A stretch of 64,000 bases of DNA, taken from assembly GCF_001651855.1 (NCBI RefSeq), contig NZ_LNQC01000037.1, positions 1 through 64,000 of the forward strand, written 5' to 3'. The translations under genes were made by a program, and so were the position numbers. The DNA is from Sinorhizobium americanum. GTDB lineage: Bacteria > Pseudomonadota > Alphaproteobacteria > Rhizobiales > Rhizobiaceae. Position 1 is the first letter of the stretch. Every line of letters starts with the position of its first letter. Below the pieces are notes generated by a model. The model saw only the letters and a program-made list of their open reading frames with translations, was not told the origin of the DNA and did not search any database. This document shows, piece after piece, positions 8,721 to 17,295 of the stretch.

Positions 8721-8957
8721 TCACACCGGCGCGCTCGTGCCTTCGGTCTTGGCTTGCTCCGTCAGGAACTTCAGCTTTGCGCAAAAGTTGCGAACCGCCC
8801 GCGCTTCGGCCGCGAAGGCGGCCCGCGCCTCGTGATCCGTGAGTTTCGCGTTGATACAGCCGTTGATGGCCGCCGCCTCCAACTCATGCATCAATCGCTC
8901 GAACAGTGGATTGTCGAGAAGCGCCCGCGCCGCCGCCTGTTTTTCCTCTGGCTTCAT
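8721..8957 (-). CDS. 78-residue prophage protein
   Basis: A small, helical, Ala-rich protein (EEKQAAARALLDNPLF, then HELEAAAINGCINAK) with no domain I recognise. It follows the lipoprotein gene and precedes the scaffold gene. The start at 8957 has AAAGGG 7 bases upstream. Many prophages of this kind carry such a peptide between portal and scaffold, but its role is not known to me. Confidence 0.55.
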   Translation of the reverse strand: MKPEEKQAAARALLDNPLFERLMHELEAAAINGCINAKLTDHEARAAFAAEARAVRNFCAKLKFLTEQAKTEGTSAPV

Positions 8958-9161
8958 CTCAGTGCCCTTTCTTGCGAGCCGACCGACCAACCGAGCAGGG
9001 CACACGGCAGGATTGCTTCTTGTCTTGAGTTTTTGCCGACGGCTCGGGAGGGGTCGTGCAGTCACCCTCGGCTGCGCGGGGATGCGAGCCGGATAGAAGC
9101 GTCGTCGATTTGTCGAAGATGAGTGCGTCCGCCCCGAAGACGACCAGCCGTCTCCGGACCG

Positions 9162-9455
9162 CTATTGGTCACCCTCGGGGGAAAGCTGCGTTCCTAGCGT
9201 CGTAACGCCTACATCCGGCGTGCCGTCGGTTGCCCAACAGGAGCATGGCTCACCGGCGGAACCGGTGCCATAGGGGCAGACTTGGGCCGGTGTCGAGCAT
9301 TGTCGGGGACTCGGCTTGCCCGCCGTTTTGGTTGCCAGCGCTTGGGCCTTGACCGATGCACGTGCGGGCACCGCGGTCACAGTCGATTCGCTGCAAGATG
9401 CAAGAATGAAAGGGAGCGTTGCAAAGAACAAGCAAAGGTAGCGAACGTTTTTCAT
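9162..9455 (-). CDS. Small lipoprotein inside the prophage head module
   Basis: A 97-residue protein with a textbook lipoprotein signal: Lys at position 3, the hydrophobic stretch YLCLFFATLPFIL, then the lipobox LASC with Cys21. The mature part has five further cysteines in a compact domain (QCSTPAQVCPYGTG, then GEPCSCW), suggesting disulfides and a periplasmic or outer-membrane location. It lies between portal and scaffold genes and no Shine-Dalgarno is obvious before the ATG, so it may have its own promoter. A lysogenic-conversion or superinfection-exclusion role is possible but not shown. Confidence 0.65.
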   Translation of the reverse strand: MKNVRYLCLFFATLPFILASCSESTVTAVPARASVKAQALATKTAGKPSPRQCSTPAQVCPYGTGSAGEPCSCWATDGTPDVGVTTLGTQLSPEGDQ

Positions 9456-9501
9456 GCAGTAGGCATATTCTGAGGCGTAGCGGGTTTCAACCCCCCAACT
9501 T

Positions 9502-11556
9502 TCATCCTGTTCGTCCTCCGATATGGACCGACGTTACCGGCTCGCCGCTCACTGCCTCCGCCAGGCTCTGCTGGCGCTTTAGGTTCAGCTCGGCGTCGAT
9601 CTGGTAGCGCTTCAGGGCGCCGTTCTGGCGGAGTTCGGCAAGCTTCAGCTCGCGCTCGATCTCCAGCTTCCGCGAGTTGTTTTCGGCTGAAAGCCGCGCC
9701 TTCTCGGCGTCTGCCTGCTGCCGCATTTCAAGCTTCTGCATTTCCGGGTTCGGCTGGTTGGCGCTCGCCTGCATCCGCCGCTGGATCTCCTCCGGCGAGG
9801 GCTTCGAAAAATAGAGGTCGGGCGATTTCAGCCCCGCGGCCTCCACCGATTTGGCGATGCCGTTATAAAGGTTGTCCGGCGAGACATAGGGGTTGTCTGG
9901 CCCGAGCGTCATCAGCAGCTTTTCCTGCAACTGCTGGACCATCTGCACCATCATCATGTCGCGCTCGCGGGTGCCGGCGCCGAGCCCGGTATTCACCGTC
10001 GCGTCCATCCCGGCATTCCAGTGGCGCGGGTCGAAGCTCACCCATTGGCCGCGCAGCCTCACCATGCGCGGCCGATCCTGGTGCTTGATGACGAGCCGAA
10101 GCAATCCCTTGAAGACGCGCCTCAGCCCGTGCGCGAAGGTGCGCACCATCAGTTCCGTCTGGCCGATCCCCGCCTGCTCGATCAGCGCCGTCGCCCGCGC
10201 CGTCATGTTCGTGAGCGCGTCCGGCGCAAGTCCGCTCGAAGCGTCCGAAATGCCGGTGCGGTCGGTCGCCTCCTGGTCGAGATAGGAGAGCATGGCGAAG
10301 GATTCCTTCGCAACGAAGGGCACCATGGTGTAGCCGACTGCGGCGCGCGCATCGATGCCCTGGCTGACGCGGATCGGCTGGCCGAATTTCGGGTTGAGCA
10401 CGCTTTCCGGATTGGCGATCGCGCCCTCCTGGACGATCGGCTGCTGGTTGTTCTGCCAGTAGAGATTGTCGAGCGTCTGGCGCATCAGCACGGTCTTCAC
10501 GCGCTGGATTTCCGCCAGATCGTCGGTCACCGAGCTTCCCTCGCGCTGGTGCGGCCGGCGCTCGACGATCAGATCGGCGAAGGGCACCTCGTCCCACTCG
10601 TCATTGGAGATGAGGTTCCCCTCGCCCGTGCCGCCGGCAAGGACGATGCGGCGAAGCTCCGCGACCCCGTCATCGTCGGCATCCACCTTCACGTAGAGCT
10701 CGTAATAGTCCACCTCCTCGAGCGCCTTCGGCACCGCGTCCTTAGCCTCGAAGGCCTGGCGCCGGCGGGTGAATTCCTCGAGGTCGCGGCCGCCGTCGCC
10801 GGTCGAAGCCGGCAGGCTCTCGATGAGATCCCGGTCGTGTCCCATCGCAATCAGGTCCGTGCGGCGCATGCGCGTGGCAATGCCGGTGATCGGGCTGTCC
10901 TCGATCGAGATCGCATCCGGATGGATCAGGAACTCTTCCAGGGGCACCGCAGCGAGGCGCGGCATCCCGCGCTCGATCTGCCGCTTGATCTTCACGGTAT
11001 AAAGCGGCTGTTCGACCACGCCCTGCAGCGTTTCGATCTGCTCCAGCGTCTGCGACTGCTCGAGCACCTCCACTGCGTCGTCGCCAACAAGCTGGATCAG
11101 CGCCGCCTCGTCGAGCCCCGTATGGGTCGAGACCTGAACCGTGGTCTCCTTCTCGTACCACCAGCGGATCACGCCGTTCCGGAGCTTCAGCGCGTCATGC
11201 GCCGCGTCCTGTACGGCGTCGTAGCCATTGCTTTCGGGAAAGACGACATAGTTGATGTAGTCGGTCGCCTGTTCTGCCGCCGCCTCGTCGTCCTCGTTGA
11301 CGGGGGCGTATTCCACCACCTTGTCGTTGCCGAGGATGGTGCGGATCAGCGAGGGGAGCACCTTCTTGATCGCCGCGCGCACGTCGCGCGAGACGACTTT
11401 GGAGCGGTTGGCGTCGGCCGGCACGTCCTTCATCGTGCCGTCGTAATATTCCATCGCCTTGATGCGATCGATCGCAAGCTCGTCGCGATAGTTTTCGCAG
11501 TCCTTGACGAGCTCGCTCACAAGGGCGCACAGGCGTTCATCGGTCATCGCGGCCAT
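9502..11556 (-). CDS. Portal protein, P22 type
   Basis: A 684-residue portal protein, the dodecameric ring through which DNA enters and leaves the capsid. Matching features are the N-terminal block with YYDGTMKDVP and SLIRTILGNDKVVEY, a stem/wing region with DYYELYVKVDADDDGVAELRR, and the segment DLAEIQRVKTVLMRQTLDN followed by PESVLNPKFG, both typical of P22-like portals. The last 100 residues are a charged helical barrel (Gln/Lys/Glu-rich). The ATG at 11556 shares one base with the terminase stop (TGATG), so the two are coupled. Several in-frame upstream codons belong to the terminase gene and are not used. Confidence 0.87.
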   Translation of the reverse strand: MAAMTDERLCALVSELVKDCENYRDELAIDRIKAMEYYDGTMKDVPADANRSKVVSRDVRAAIKKVLPSLIRTILGNDKVVEYAPVNEDDEAAAEQATDYINYVVFPESNGYDAVQDAAHDALKLRNGVIRWWYEKETTVQVSTHTGLDEAALIQLVGDDAVEVLEQSQTLEQIETLQGVVEQPLYTVKIKRQIERGMPRLAAVPLEEFLIHPDAISIEDSPITGIATRMRRTDLIAMGHDRDLIESLPASTGDGGRDLEEFTRRRQAFEAKDAVPKALEEVDYYELYVKVDADDDGVAELRRIVLAGGTGEGNLISNDEWDEVPFADLIVERRPHQREGSSVTDDLAEIQRVKTVLMRQTLDNLYWQNNQQPIVQEGAIANPESVLNPKFGQPIRVSQGIDARAAVGYTMVPFVAKESFAMLSYLDQEATDRTGISDASSGLAPDALTNMTARATALIEQAGIGQTELMVRTFAHGLRRVFKGLLRLVIKHQDRPRMVRLRGQWVSFDPRHWNAGMDATVNTGLGAGTRERDMMMVQMVQQLQEKLLMTLGPDNPYVSPDNLYNGIAKSVEAAGLKSPDLYFSKPSPEEIQRRMQASANQPNPEMQKLEMRQQADAEKARLSAENNSRKLEIERELKLAELRQNGALKRYQIDAELNLKRQQSLAEAVSGEPVTSVHIGGRTG

Positions 11557-12986
11557 CAGAGAACCTTTCGGGCGGTGAAATTCCAGTTTGCGTTGCCGTT
11601 GTTCGCTCTCGCATAGCGCTTCATCATCAGCGCGTAGCGCGAGGCGGAGATCAGGTCGTCGCGCTCCTTGACGATCCTGCCGTTCTTGCGGTGGTAGAGG
11701 CGGAATTCCTCGAACCATTCCGTACAGGTGGAGAACACCTTCCATCGCCCGGTCTGCATCCTTTGCAGCATGTCGGAAAGCCCGGCCTCGACACCGTTGG
11801 TGCCGTCGTCGAAGGTCGCCCGCTCGGAAAGCAGCGCCAGTCCCTGCGCGCGATATTGGGCGGCAAGCTGCTCGCCGCTGCCCTTGTCGTGCTGCAGCCC
11901 GTCATGCGGCCAGGCGAAAGGCAGCCAGGCTCCCCAGGGCTTCAGCGCCGCCGCATGGATGATCGGCGTCGCCTCCCGCTCTCGATAAAGCTTCGTCACG
12001 AAGAACACGTCGGCGTCGCGGTCCCAGGCGCAGCCGGCGGCCGCAAAGGGATGGTCCCAGCCGAAGTCGATGCCGCCGATCTGCACCCAATGTTTCGGCA
12101 CATCGAAGGGCTCGACGCTGATCGCCTCCTCCGTCACGGGAAAGATGCGGCCGGAGCCGAGAGCCGGTACCCCCTTGGTGCGCGCTTCGCGCTCATGGGC
12201 GGGATAGCTGTCGATGATCCTCTGGCGTTCTTCGGCCGTATAGTGCTCGGCCTCATCGATCGTCATGGTGATCACTTGGCGATCCGGCGACTTTTCCATG
12301 AGGTATCGCGCCACGACGCCGCTCAGGCCCTTGAGCGGCGTGAAGGTTACGGCAACCGAGCCGCGCGTCGCATTGGTGCGGGTGATGCCCTCGAAATAGA
12401 CGTCCTCCGGCGGCTCCTCGTCGAACCAGACATAGTCCACCGTGTTCGCCTGCCACTTGCCGCGCCCCTGCTCATAGGCCTTGAAAAGCAGCGTCGAGAC
12501 GCCGCCTGAGACATGCCTGACCGTCACGCTGTCGAGTGCCCCGGACGCGCCGGAGCGCCGGGTTGTCGCATGGATCGCCGCCTTCGGAATGAAGCCGGTG
12601 CCCCAGTCCTCCTCGGTCAACGGCGGCCCGACGAGCAGCCGCTGTACTCCGTCGCGCGTCAGCTCGTAGGATTCCGAACCGGCGAGCATGACGATCGGCT
12701 TTTCGAAGCGCCTCCCCTGCCACCACTCCGGGTAACGCCCGGTCAGGTGCATCGCCGCTTCGGCCGCTCCCGCCAGCGTCTTGCCGAGCTGGTTGCCCGC
12801 CATGAACAGCCGCTCGCGATAGCTGGCTCCCGCCGAATGAAAGTCCCGCTGCTTGGCGTAGGGACGGTACCGCGCCAGAATGTCTGTCCTTCGACGCCGG
12901 TCGAGCTCCGCCATCAGCATGGCCTGCTCTTTCAACATCGCCGAAATCTCGGGCGCGCCCACGGCGGATGTGCTGGAGGGTGTCAT
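11556..12986 (-). CDS. terL: Terminase large subunit
   Basis: A 476-residue packaging motor. The ATPase Walker A is GNQLGKT at residues 64-70 and Walker B with the catalytic acid is VWFDEE at 186-191. The coupling motif region follows near FTPLKGL. The nuclease domain begins with GGIDFGWDHP near residue 305, giving the first metal-binding Asp; further acids are expected in the PHDGLQHDKG and DLISASRY segments. The ATG at 12986 has no clear Shine-Dalgarno, and MLKEQAM downstream is an alternative start. No small terminase gene adjoins it: the next gene upstream is divergent. A candidate lies at 14493-14858. Confidence 0.9.
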   Translation of the reverse strand: MTPSSTSAVGAPEISAMLKEQAMLMAELDRRRRTDILARYRPYAKQRDFHSAGASYRERLFMAGNQLGKTLAGAAEAAMHLTGRYPEWWQGRRFEKPIVMLAGSESYELTRDGVQRLLVGPPLTEEDWGTGFIPKAAIHATTRRSGASGALDSVTVRHVSGGVSTLLFKAYEQGRGKWQANTVDYVWFDEEPPEDVYFEGITRTNATRGSVAVTFTPLKGLSGVVARYLMEKSPDRQVITMTIDEAEHYTAEERQRIIDSYPAHEREARTKGVPALGSGRIFPVTEEAISVEPFDVPKHWVQIGGIDFGWDHPFAAAGCAWDRDADVFFVTKLYREREATPIIHAAALKPWGAWLPFAWPHDGLQHDKGSGEQLAAQYRAQGLALLSERATFDDGTNGVEAGLSDMLQRMQTGRWKVFSTCTEWFEEFRLYHRKNGRIVKERDDLISASRYALMMKRYARANNGNANWNFTARKVL

Positions 12987-13145
12987 CCGTGGCGATGCCC
13001 TGTCTGGATAGAGGTCCGCGCGCGCGTCGTTCGTCAGCAGAGGAATGTCGGCCGAGGTGTCGCCGCTGGACTGCGGTCGGATAAGGTCGATAATGCCTCA
13101 GTCGACGACTGCCCGCTCACGGGGCGCCGATGGGGAGACTCGAAA

Positions 13146-13487
13146 ATGATCGAAGGCCATTGCCATTGCAGGTCGGTTCGCATCACCGTGCCGGTCCGCC
13201 CTGAAACGCTCGGTGATTGCAATTGCTCGCTCTGCAGCAGGCTTGGCGGGCTCTGGGGCTACTACGCCCCGAGCGACGTTACGGTCAGCGATGAGGAGAA
13301 GCGCCTCGTCGGCTATGTTCAGGGCGACAAGACGCTTACCATGTTCCATTGCAGCATCTGCGGCTGCATCACCCACTGGTCGCCGATCGGTCGCAACGCG
13401 ACGAAGGTGGGCGTGAACCTGCGGATGTTCGATCGCTCGGTCTGGGAAGATATCCCGCACCGCCTTATCGACGGCGCGGCCTGGTGA
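13146..13487 (+). CDS. GFA-domain (CENP-V/GFA) zinc-binding protein
   Basis: A 113-residue protein of the glutathione-dependent formaldehyde-activating enzyme-like fold. The zinc ligands are in place: CHC at residues 5-7, CNCSLC at about 25-30, and the pair CSICGC near 68-73. Most members are not true formaldehyde-activating enzymes, so no substrate is assigned. GGGGAG precedes the ATG at 13146. It is divergent from terL and faces DUF3309 tail-to-tail across a hairpin at 13493-13514. Confidence 0.85.
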   Translation: MIEGHCHCRSVRITVPVRPETLGDCNCSLCSRLGGLWGYYAPSDVTVSDEEKRLVGYVQGDKTLTMFHCSICGCITHWSPIGRNATKVGVNLRMFDRSVWEDIPHRLIDGAAW

Positions 13488-13492
13488 AAGCC

Positions 13493-13514
13493 GGCGGGCC
13501 CGATCGGACCCGCC
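13493..13514. terminator. Bidirectional hairpin between GFA and DUF3309 genes
   Basis: Arms GGCGGG-c-CCG and CGG-a-CCCGCC form a nearly perfect stem with a two-base centre, 5 bases after the GFA stop and 5 bases before the DUF3309 stop. There is no T-run, so its strength as an intrinsic terminator is uncertain. Confidence 0.5.
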
Positions 13515-13519
13515 GCACA

Positions 13520-13675
13520 TCATATCCTGCCCATCAGCAACAGGATCAGGAGTATGACGACCACCACTCCGAGCAGCCCGGAAGGGCCATAGCCCCAATT
13601 GGCCGAATAGGGCCAGGCAGGAATGGCGCCGATCAGGAGCAGGATCAGAATAATAAGAAGGACAGTTCCAAGCAT
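13520..13675 (-). CDS. DUF3309-type small membrane protein
   Basis: A 51-residue peptide beginning MLGTVLLIILILLLIG, with two hydrophobic helices joined by PAWPYSANWGYGPSG. This helix-WPYS..WGYGPSG-helix pattern is the DUF3309 signature, and the length is typical. The start at 13675 has GGAGG upstream; the open frame before it has no such site. The family is common in rhizobia and of unknown function. Confidence 0.85.
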   Translation of the reverse strand: MLGTVLLIILILLLIGAIPAWPYSANWGYGPSGLLGVVVVILLILLLMGRI

Positions 13676-14020
13676 CTCGCGATCCTCCGCTGCACGATTG
13701 GCCGCTTTGGCGACAATTTCACGCAGCATTCCAAGTTACTGCAGCGATTTTATCGCGTCCGGAAAGAGGACGGCGCGCTGCAACCAGTGTTTCACACTTA
13801 CCGAATGCCGAAGGGTCTCTGTTAGTTCCGTCCCGGAAAGCCCGCACCTTGATGAAAGAGCGGCACAGTCGGTCAGCATCAAACGGGTCCATCTGCGTCA
13901 CATCGGCCGAATTGTACCGTCGGGAACAGCCGAGAGGCTGAAAAGGCGCTCCTATCGGCTCATTCTCAGCATTTTGAGATGATGCTAATATTCTCTTGAC
14001 AACACGGGGGAGGAATCCAA

Positions 14021-14422
14021 ATGCCACCTATTGCAAATCTTTATTTCAGGACCGCCATTGTCTTCTTGATCTTGGGCATCTCGATCGGGCTCCATATGTC
14101 GATCTCGGGCAATCACGCCGCCACTGGCGCACACGCGCATGCCAACTTGCTTGGCTGGGTAACGATGGCGATTTTCGGCGGCTATCACGCCCTCAATCCG
14201 CAGAAGGCGGCAAGACGTCTGGCGACGATCCAATACGCCGTCTACACCTTCGGCGTGGCCGTCTTGATCCCGTCGCTCTATCTGTTGCTCTCCGGCAATA
14301 GCGCGATGGAGCCGATCGTCGCCGTCTCGTCGCTCATCGCCTTCGCCGGGGTGCTCCTGTTCGCCGTGATCATCTTTTCGAGCAACGAGCCTGTCGCGGC
14401 TGCAGCATCTCCAGCACGCTGA
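14021..14422 (+). CDS. Small four-helix membrane protein, haem-copper oxidase subunit I-like
   Basis: A 133-residue protein with four predicted membrane helices (about residues 8-28, 42-60, 70-92 and 97-117). Between helices 1 and 2 it has GAHAHANLLGWV, which resembles the His-containing helix of cytochrome oxidase subunit I; a further His (GGYH) follows. It is far too short to be an oxidase and lacks the copper-site histidines. Related short proteins are annotated in alphaproteobacteria as membrane proteins of unknown function. The start is well supported by GGGGGAGGAA. Haem binding is only a possibility. Confidence 0.65.
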   Translation: MPPIANLYFRTAIVFLILGISIGLHMSISGNHAATGAHAHANLLGWVTMAIFGGYHALNPQKAARRLATIQYAVYTFGVAVLIPSLYLLLSGNSAMEPIVAVSSLIAFAGVLLFAVIIFSSNEPVAAAASPAR

Positions 14423-14444
14423 TCAGTGCTCCACGACGGATAAT

Positions 14445-14465
14445 GGCGCCGCACCCAGCGGCGCC
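14445..14465. terminator. Hairpin between convergent genes
   Basis: GGCGCCGC and GCGGCGCC form a perfect 8-bp stem with the 5-base loop ACCCA, placed between the stop of the plus-strand membrane protein (14422) and the stop of the minus-strand gene at 14493. It lacks a T-run. Confidence 0.5.
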
Positions 14466-14492
14466 TAGTCGCTGCCTCTCAGGCAGTGGCGA

Positions 14493-14858
14493 TCAGGGCT
14501 TGGAGGTCGGCTTTCGCCGGGCGCGCGCCTTCTTTGCGAGCAGCGGCCGTATGACCGTATCCAGCGCGCGAATTCGCTCGATAAGCTGCTCGTTCGAAAG
14601 CTCGTCCATGGCATTCGTGGTTGCGCTCAGATCCTTGGGCGTGATCGTAGCAACAAGCTTCAAGTAAGTCTCCGGCTTCTCCTCCCGAATGCGAGCGATA
14701 ACACCGGCGCCGTGCGCTGCGAAGTCCGCCTGTACTGCATCCAGGAACGTACCGCCAAGCCGACCGCGTCCGCCAGAAGGCTGTTTCGGAGCAAGTCCCT
14801 CCGCGCCCGCGAAATCGTCAGCAGTGTCTGTAGCCGCCTGCGCTTCATGACCCACCAT
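14493..14858 (-). CDS. Prophage-type protein, possible small terminase
   Basis: A 121-residue protein. After a disordered first 28 residues comes GRGRLGGTFLDAVQADFAAH, then GAGVIARIREEKPETYLKLVATITPKDL. This helix pattern (DF..HG...I..VRE..P..YL..VA...PK) recurs in proteins encoded beside terminases in alphaproteobacterial phages, so a small-terminase role is plausible though unproven. The C-terminus is very basic (KKARARRKPTSKP), consistent with nucleic-acid contact. The start has GGAGG 5 bases upstream. It lies 1.5 kb from terL, separated by three non-phage-looking genes. Confidence 0.55.
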   Translation of the reverse strand: MVGHEAQAATDTADDFAGAEGLAPKQPSGGRGRLGGTFLDAVQADFAAHGAGVIARIREEKPETYLKLVATITPKDLSATTNAMDELSNEQLIERIRALDTVIRPLLAKKARARRKPTSKP

Positions 14859-15034
14859 CGCGGCCTCCGTTTGTCTTTGACATCCTCTCCGCAGTGAAAA
14901 AACGCCGACGTCGCCGGTGCGTGTAATTCAGCAGACCGCTACCCATAATTGCGCCAGAATCCCGACTCAAATTGAATGGCAAGTGGCTCGCACGCTTCTC
15001 TTTAATCGAACCCTTTGGACGTCGACCGGCAAAC

Positions 15035-15475
15035 ATGCGTCAAATCTTTGCAGCCGCTATCCTCATCGCCGCCTCGACCGCCTGCGCCTTCGCGGGTCAA
15101 TCCGGCAAACCACGCTATTTCGTGAAAGCTTGGCTGCAAAAAGCAAATAGAAGCTTCGTGCATACGACCAGTTGGTGCGATGCCAGATATCGCTGTTACG
15201 TTCCAATCGCCGAGCACATGATCGAGTTGCGTGACCTGTCGGATCCCAGCTATTCGCTCAGCTTTCGCTCCGATCCCCCGAAGGATAGGCCCTGCTGCGT
15301 GTTCCGCAATGGCTTCTCCGACCTGCGTCTCGAGAGAGGGTACCCCCGCGTTGCCCCCCTTTTCTACAGACCCGAGATATGGAACTGCAAAGGCGTAACG
15401 CCATTTGGTAAGTTAGTCATCGTGGTTGAAGACCTATACAAACCAAGCCCCGTATACAGGAAGCCGTCGCTGTAA
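15035..15475 (+). CDS. Secreted cysteine-containing protein of unknown function
   Basis: A 146-residue protein with a signal peptide (MRQIFAAAILIAASTACAFA, cleavage after AFA). The mature part begins QSGKPRYFVKAW and contains WCDARYRC and CC near RPCCVF, so disulfides are likely. No known domain is recognised. A frameshifted paralogue follows immediately at 15500-15894 and shares GxPRYxVKAW, the CxxxxxC-x-EH block, the CCVF block and the closing (V/I)xVxxEDL strand. That conservation shows both come from one real family. Confidence 0.6.
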   Translation: MRQIFAAAILIAASTACAFAGQSGKPRYFVKAWLQKANRSFVHTTSWCDARYRCYVPIAEHMIELRDLSDPSYSLSFRSDPPKDRPCCVFRNGFSDLRLERGYPRVAPLFYRPEIWNCKGVTPFGKLVIVVEDLYKPSPVYRKPSL

Positions 15476-15499
15476 GCGTTTTGGGAGGAAATCAATCAC

Positions 15500-15894
15500 A
15501 TGCTGCGCGCTCTTGTCTTTCTCTTGCTCAACGCCCTTTCGACCGCCTCCGCGTTCGCGACTGGCCAAACCGGCGATCCCCGCTACCTCGTCAAAGCCTG
15601 GATTCAGAGATTTGACAAAAGTGCGGCAGCGACGACCTTTGCACCCTCCAAGTGGGCGAGCACAAGGTTCAACTGAAATTTTTCCTGACGGGAGACAGCT
15701 ACCGCCTCAGCGTCAGTGCCGAACCAGGAGATCCGGCCCGTTGCTGCGTCTTCGCCGACGGCATGGAAGAAGCATTCGTCAGTACCGGAAATCCTCATAA
15801 AGAGGTCCTCTACTACCGGCTACCGGCCGAGTTGGCCGACAAGGGCCATGTCGAGTTCGGTACCATTTACATCGCATTGGAAGATTTGCGATGA
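15500..15894 (+). pseudogene. Frameshifted paralogue of the secreted protein at 15035
   Basis: The first part (15500-15676) starts with a good GGGAGGAA site and encodes the signal peptide MLRALVFLLLNALSTASAFA and TGQTGDPRYLVKAW, then runs out of homology and stops. From about 15618 another frame continues the family: KCGSDDLCTLQVGEH, then RCCVFADGMEE and TIYIALEDLR, ending at 15894. The switch falls at GACAAAAGTG and corresponds to loss of one base, or a -1 shift, in the A4 run. A sequencing error or programmed shift cannot be excluded, but a recent null mutation is simplest. Confidence 0.7.
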
Positions 15895-15897
15895 GGC

Positions 15898-16422
15898 CTA
15901 TCGTTCAATCCAGCTGGAAAGAGCCTCGCGGAATGAAACGTTGTGCGCGCGCTTCGGATTATTCCAAGGGCCATTGTCTTCATCTTTAAACTGAGGTTCT
16001 TTCTTGTAAGGGTCCTCGTAAAAGCTCTTCCGCTCGCGCTCACTAACGTGGTCTTGAGTCGCCTGAATTGAAGAAATTATACTGTTTAGCGCAGAAAATC
16101 CGTCGTCATTGGTAACTTTCGGTGCGAGGATTTTCAGCTCGTTTTTCACATCCTCGAGATTCTTCTGCAGCCCGCTCAGGCCCACTCTCGCTCCCGGCGC
16201 ATAGGCATCCTCATCGCGTGGGTCCTTGGAGAGCCTTCCCAAGGGCTTTCTTGGTCCCTCCGGCAAATAGGCTTCGGGCCATACAAGGCTGCCTGAAGGA
16301 GACTTTCCGCATAAGCCCTCGCATCTTCAGGGCTGATATAGGCGGGGTTTGCAGCGGTCAGTCTCCGGCTCGATCTTCTCGGACGGCACACCCTTCCCCA
16401 CGTGTCCATTCCAGTCACTCAT
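15898..16422 (-). pseudogene. Gene apparently broken by two frameshifts
   Basis: An excellent start (AAGGAG, 6 bases, ATG at 16422) opens MSDWNGHVGKGVPSEKIEPE but stops at 16327. A second frame then gives NPAYISPEDARAYAESLLQA, and a third gives WPEAYLPEGPRKPLGRLSKD and continues to 15898 as a charged helical protein (LKILAPKVTNDD, then SFYEDPYKKEPQF). The 122-codon third-frame part by itself would need an internal TTG start without a ribosome site, which argues that it is a continuation. No family is recognised. Two small separate genes remain possible. Confidence 0.45.
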
Positions 16423-17295
16423 TGTCTTCTCCTTGCTAGATTGTCGGTGCGCTGCCAAAAAACACGCAGTCTGTCCGGCCGGCGATGCTGCCATAGCTCG
16501 TGTCCCGCTCTGGAAGAGCGGGACCAAACGAGCCACGCGTCGTAGTACTTCCGAACCGCCAGGCGGATTCGGAGTCGACGCGGAGGCGCATCGCCGGCCG
16601 CATACGGCGCCGCGGCGTCTATAGACGCGCTGACCGCCGTAAGCTGTGGTTGAAGAAACTGCCCAGGGTGTGCACTGCCAGCCATCGCCGGGGCGAACTG
16701 CCGATTGTCAACTGCTGGCGACTAAGGATAAAATTCCTATCGTTGATTTATGGAATACTCCGAGAACCCGAAACGCGCAAGCCTCTAGCTCCGGCTTTCC
16801 GGGCAATTTTCCGGTTAGCCACAGAATTGTGCAATCAGCCTGCAGAGCCAAACCATGAAGCGCGGCCTGCGCTTGTCCTGCCTTCTCCAGGGTGATGCGG
16901 CGCCGATTATCCTCCGCCAATGCTGTTATACAGCTGTATATTACAAACTGCTTGCATAATACATTGGGCTCTGTTTCAATTCTCCAAAGGTTGATGCAAA
17001 AGGGCCGGGCCTAGGTCTTTTGAGGAATGCTTCAAACCGCATGACGCTAACGAATACCCGGCTTCGCACCGATTTGCGGACGCTGGGCCGATGCCCGCTC
17101 CGGGCGAGCCATACTATCATTTCAATGCTGTCAGCACGCCGCGTGGAAGCTGACAGCGCCTATTTAAGCTGACTGCCAAGATGCGGTGCGAACCGCAGCT
17201 ATTTCAGAACCGAAACATTTTACCCGCGTCTCGGTCGCGCCGGGAACCAGAAAGGCCCTCAACGCATTGCCTTCGCGGGAGAAGGAGTTGTCCAC
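16423..17295. other. Stretch with no supported gene
   Basis: About 870 bases with only short overlapping open frames on both strands. The best of them is a 70-codon minus-strand frame (16708-16920) starting at a TTG without a ribosome site, with a helix EKAGQAQAALHGLALQADC; I do not call it. The part around 16920-16970 is AT-rich and could hold promoters. Confidence 0.5.

Noticed and set aside
10021..11616. 531-codon plus-strand frame
   Set aside because: It lies opposite the portal gene, whose family match and coupling to terL are clear.
16708..16920. 70-codon minus-strand frame
   Set aside because: TTG start without a ribosome site, flanked by non-coding sequence; only its helical look speaks for it.
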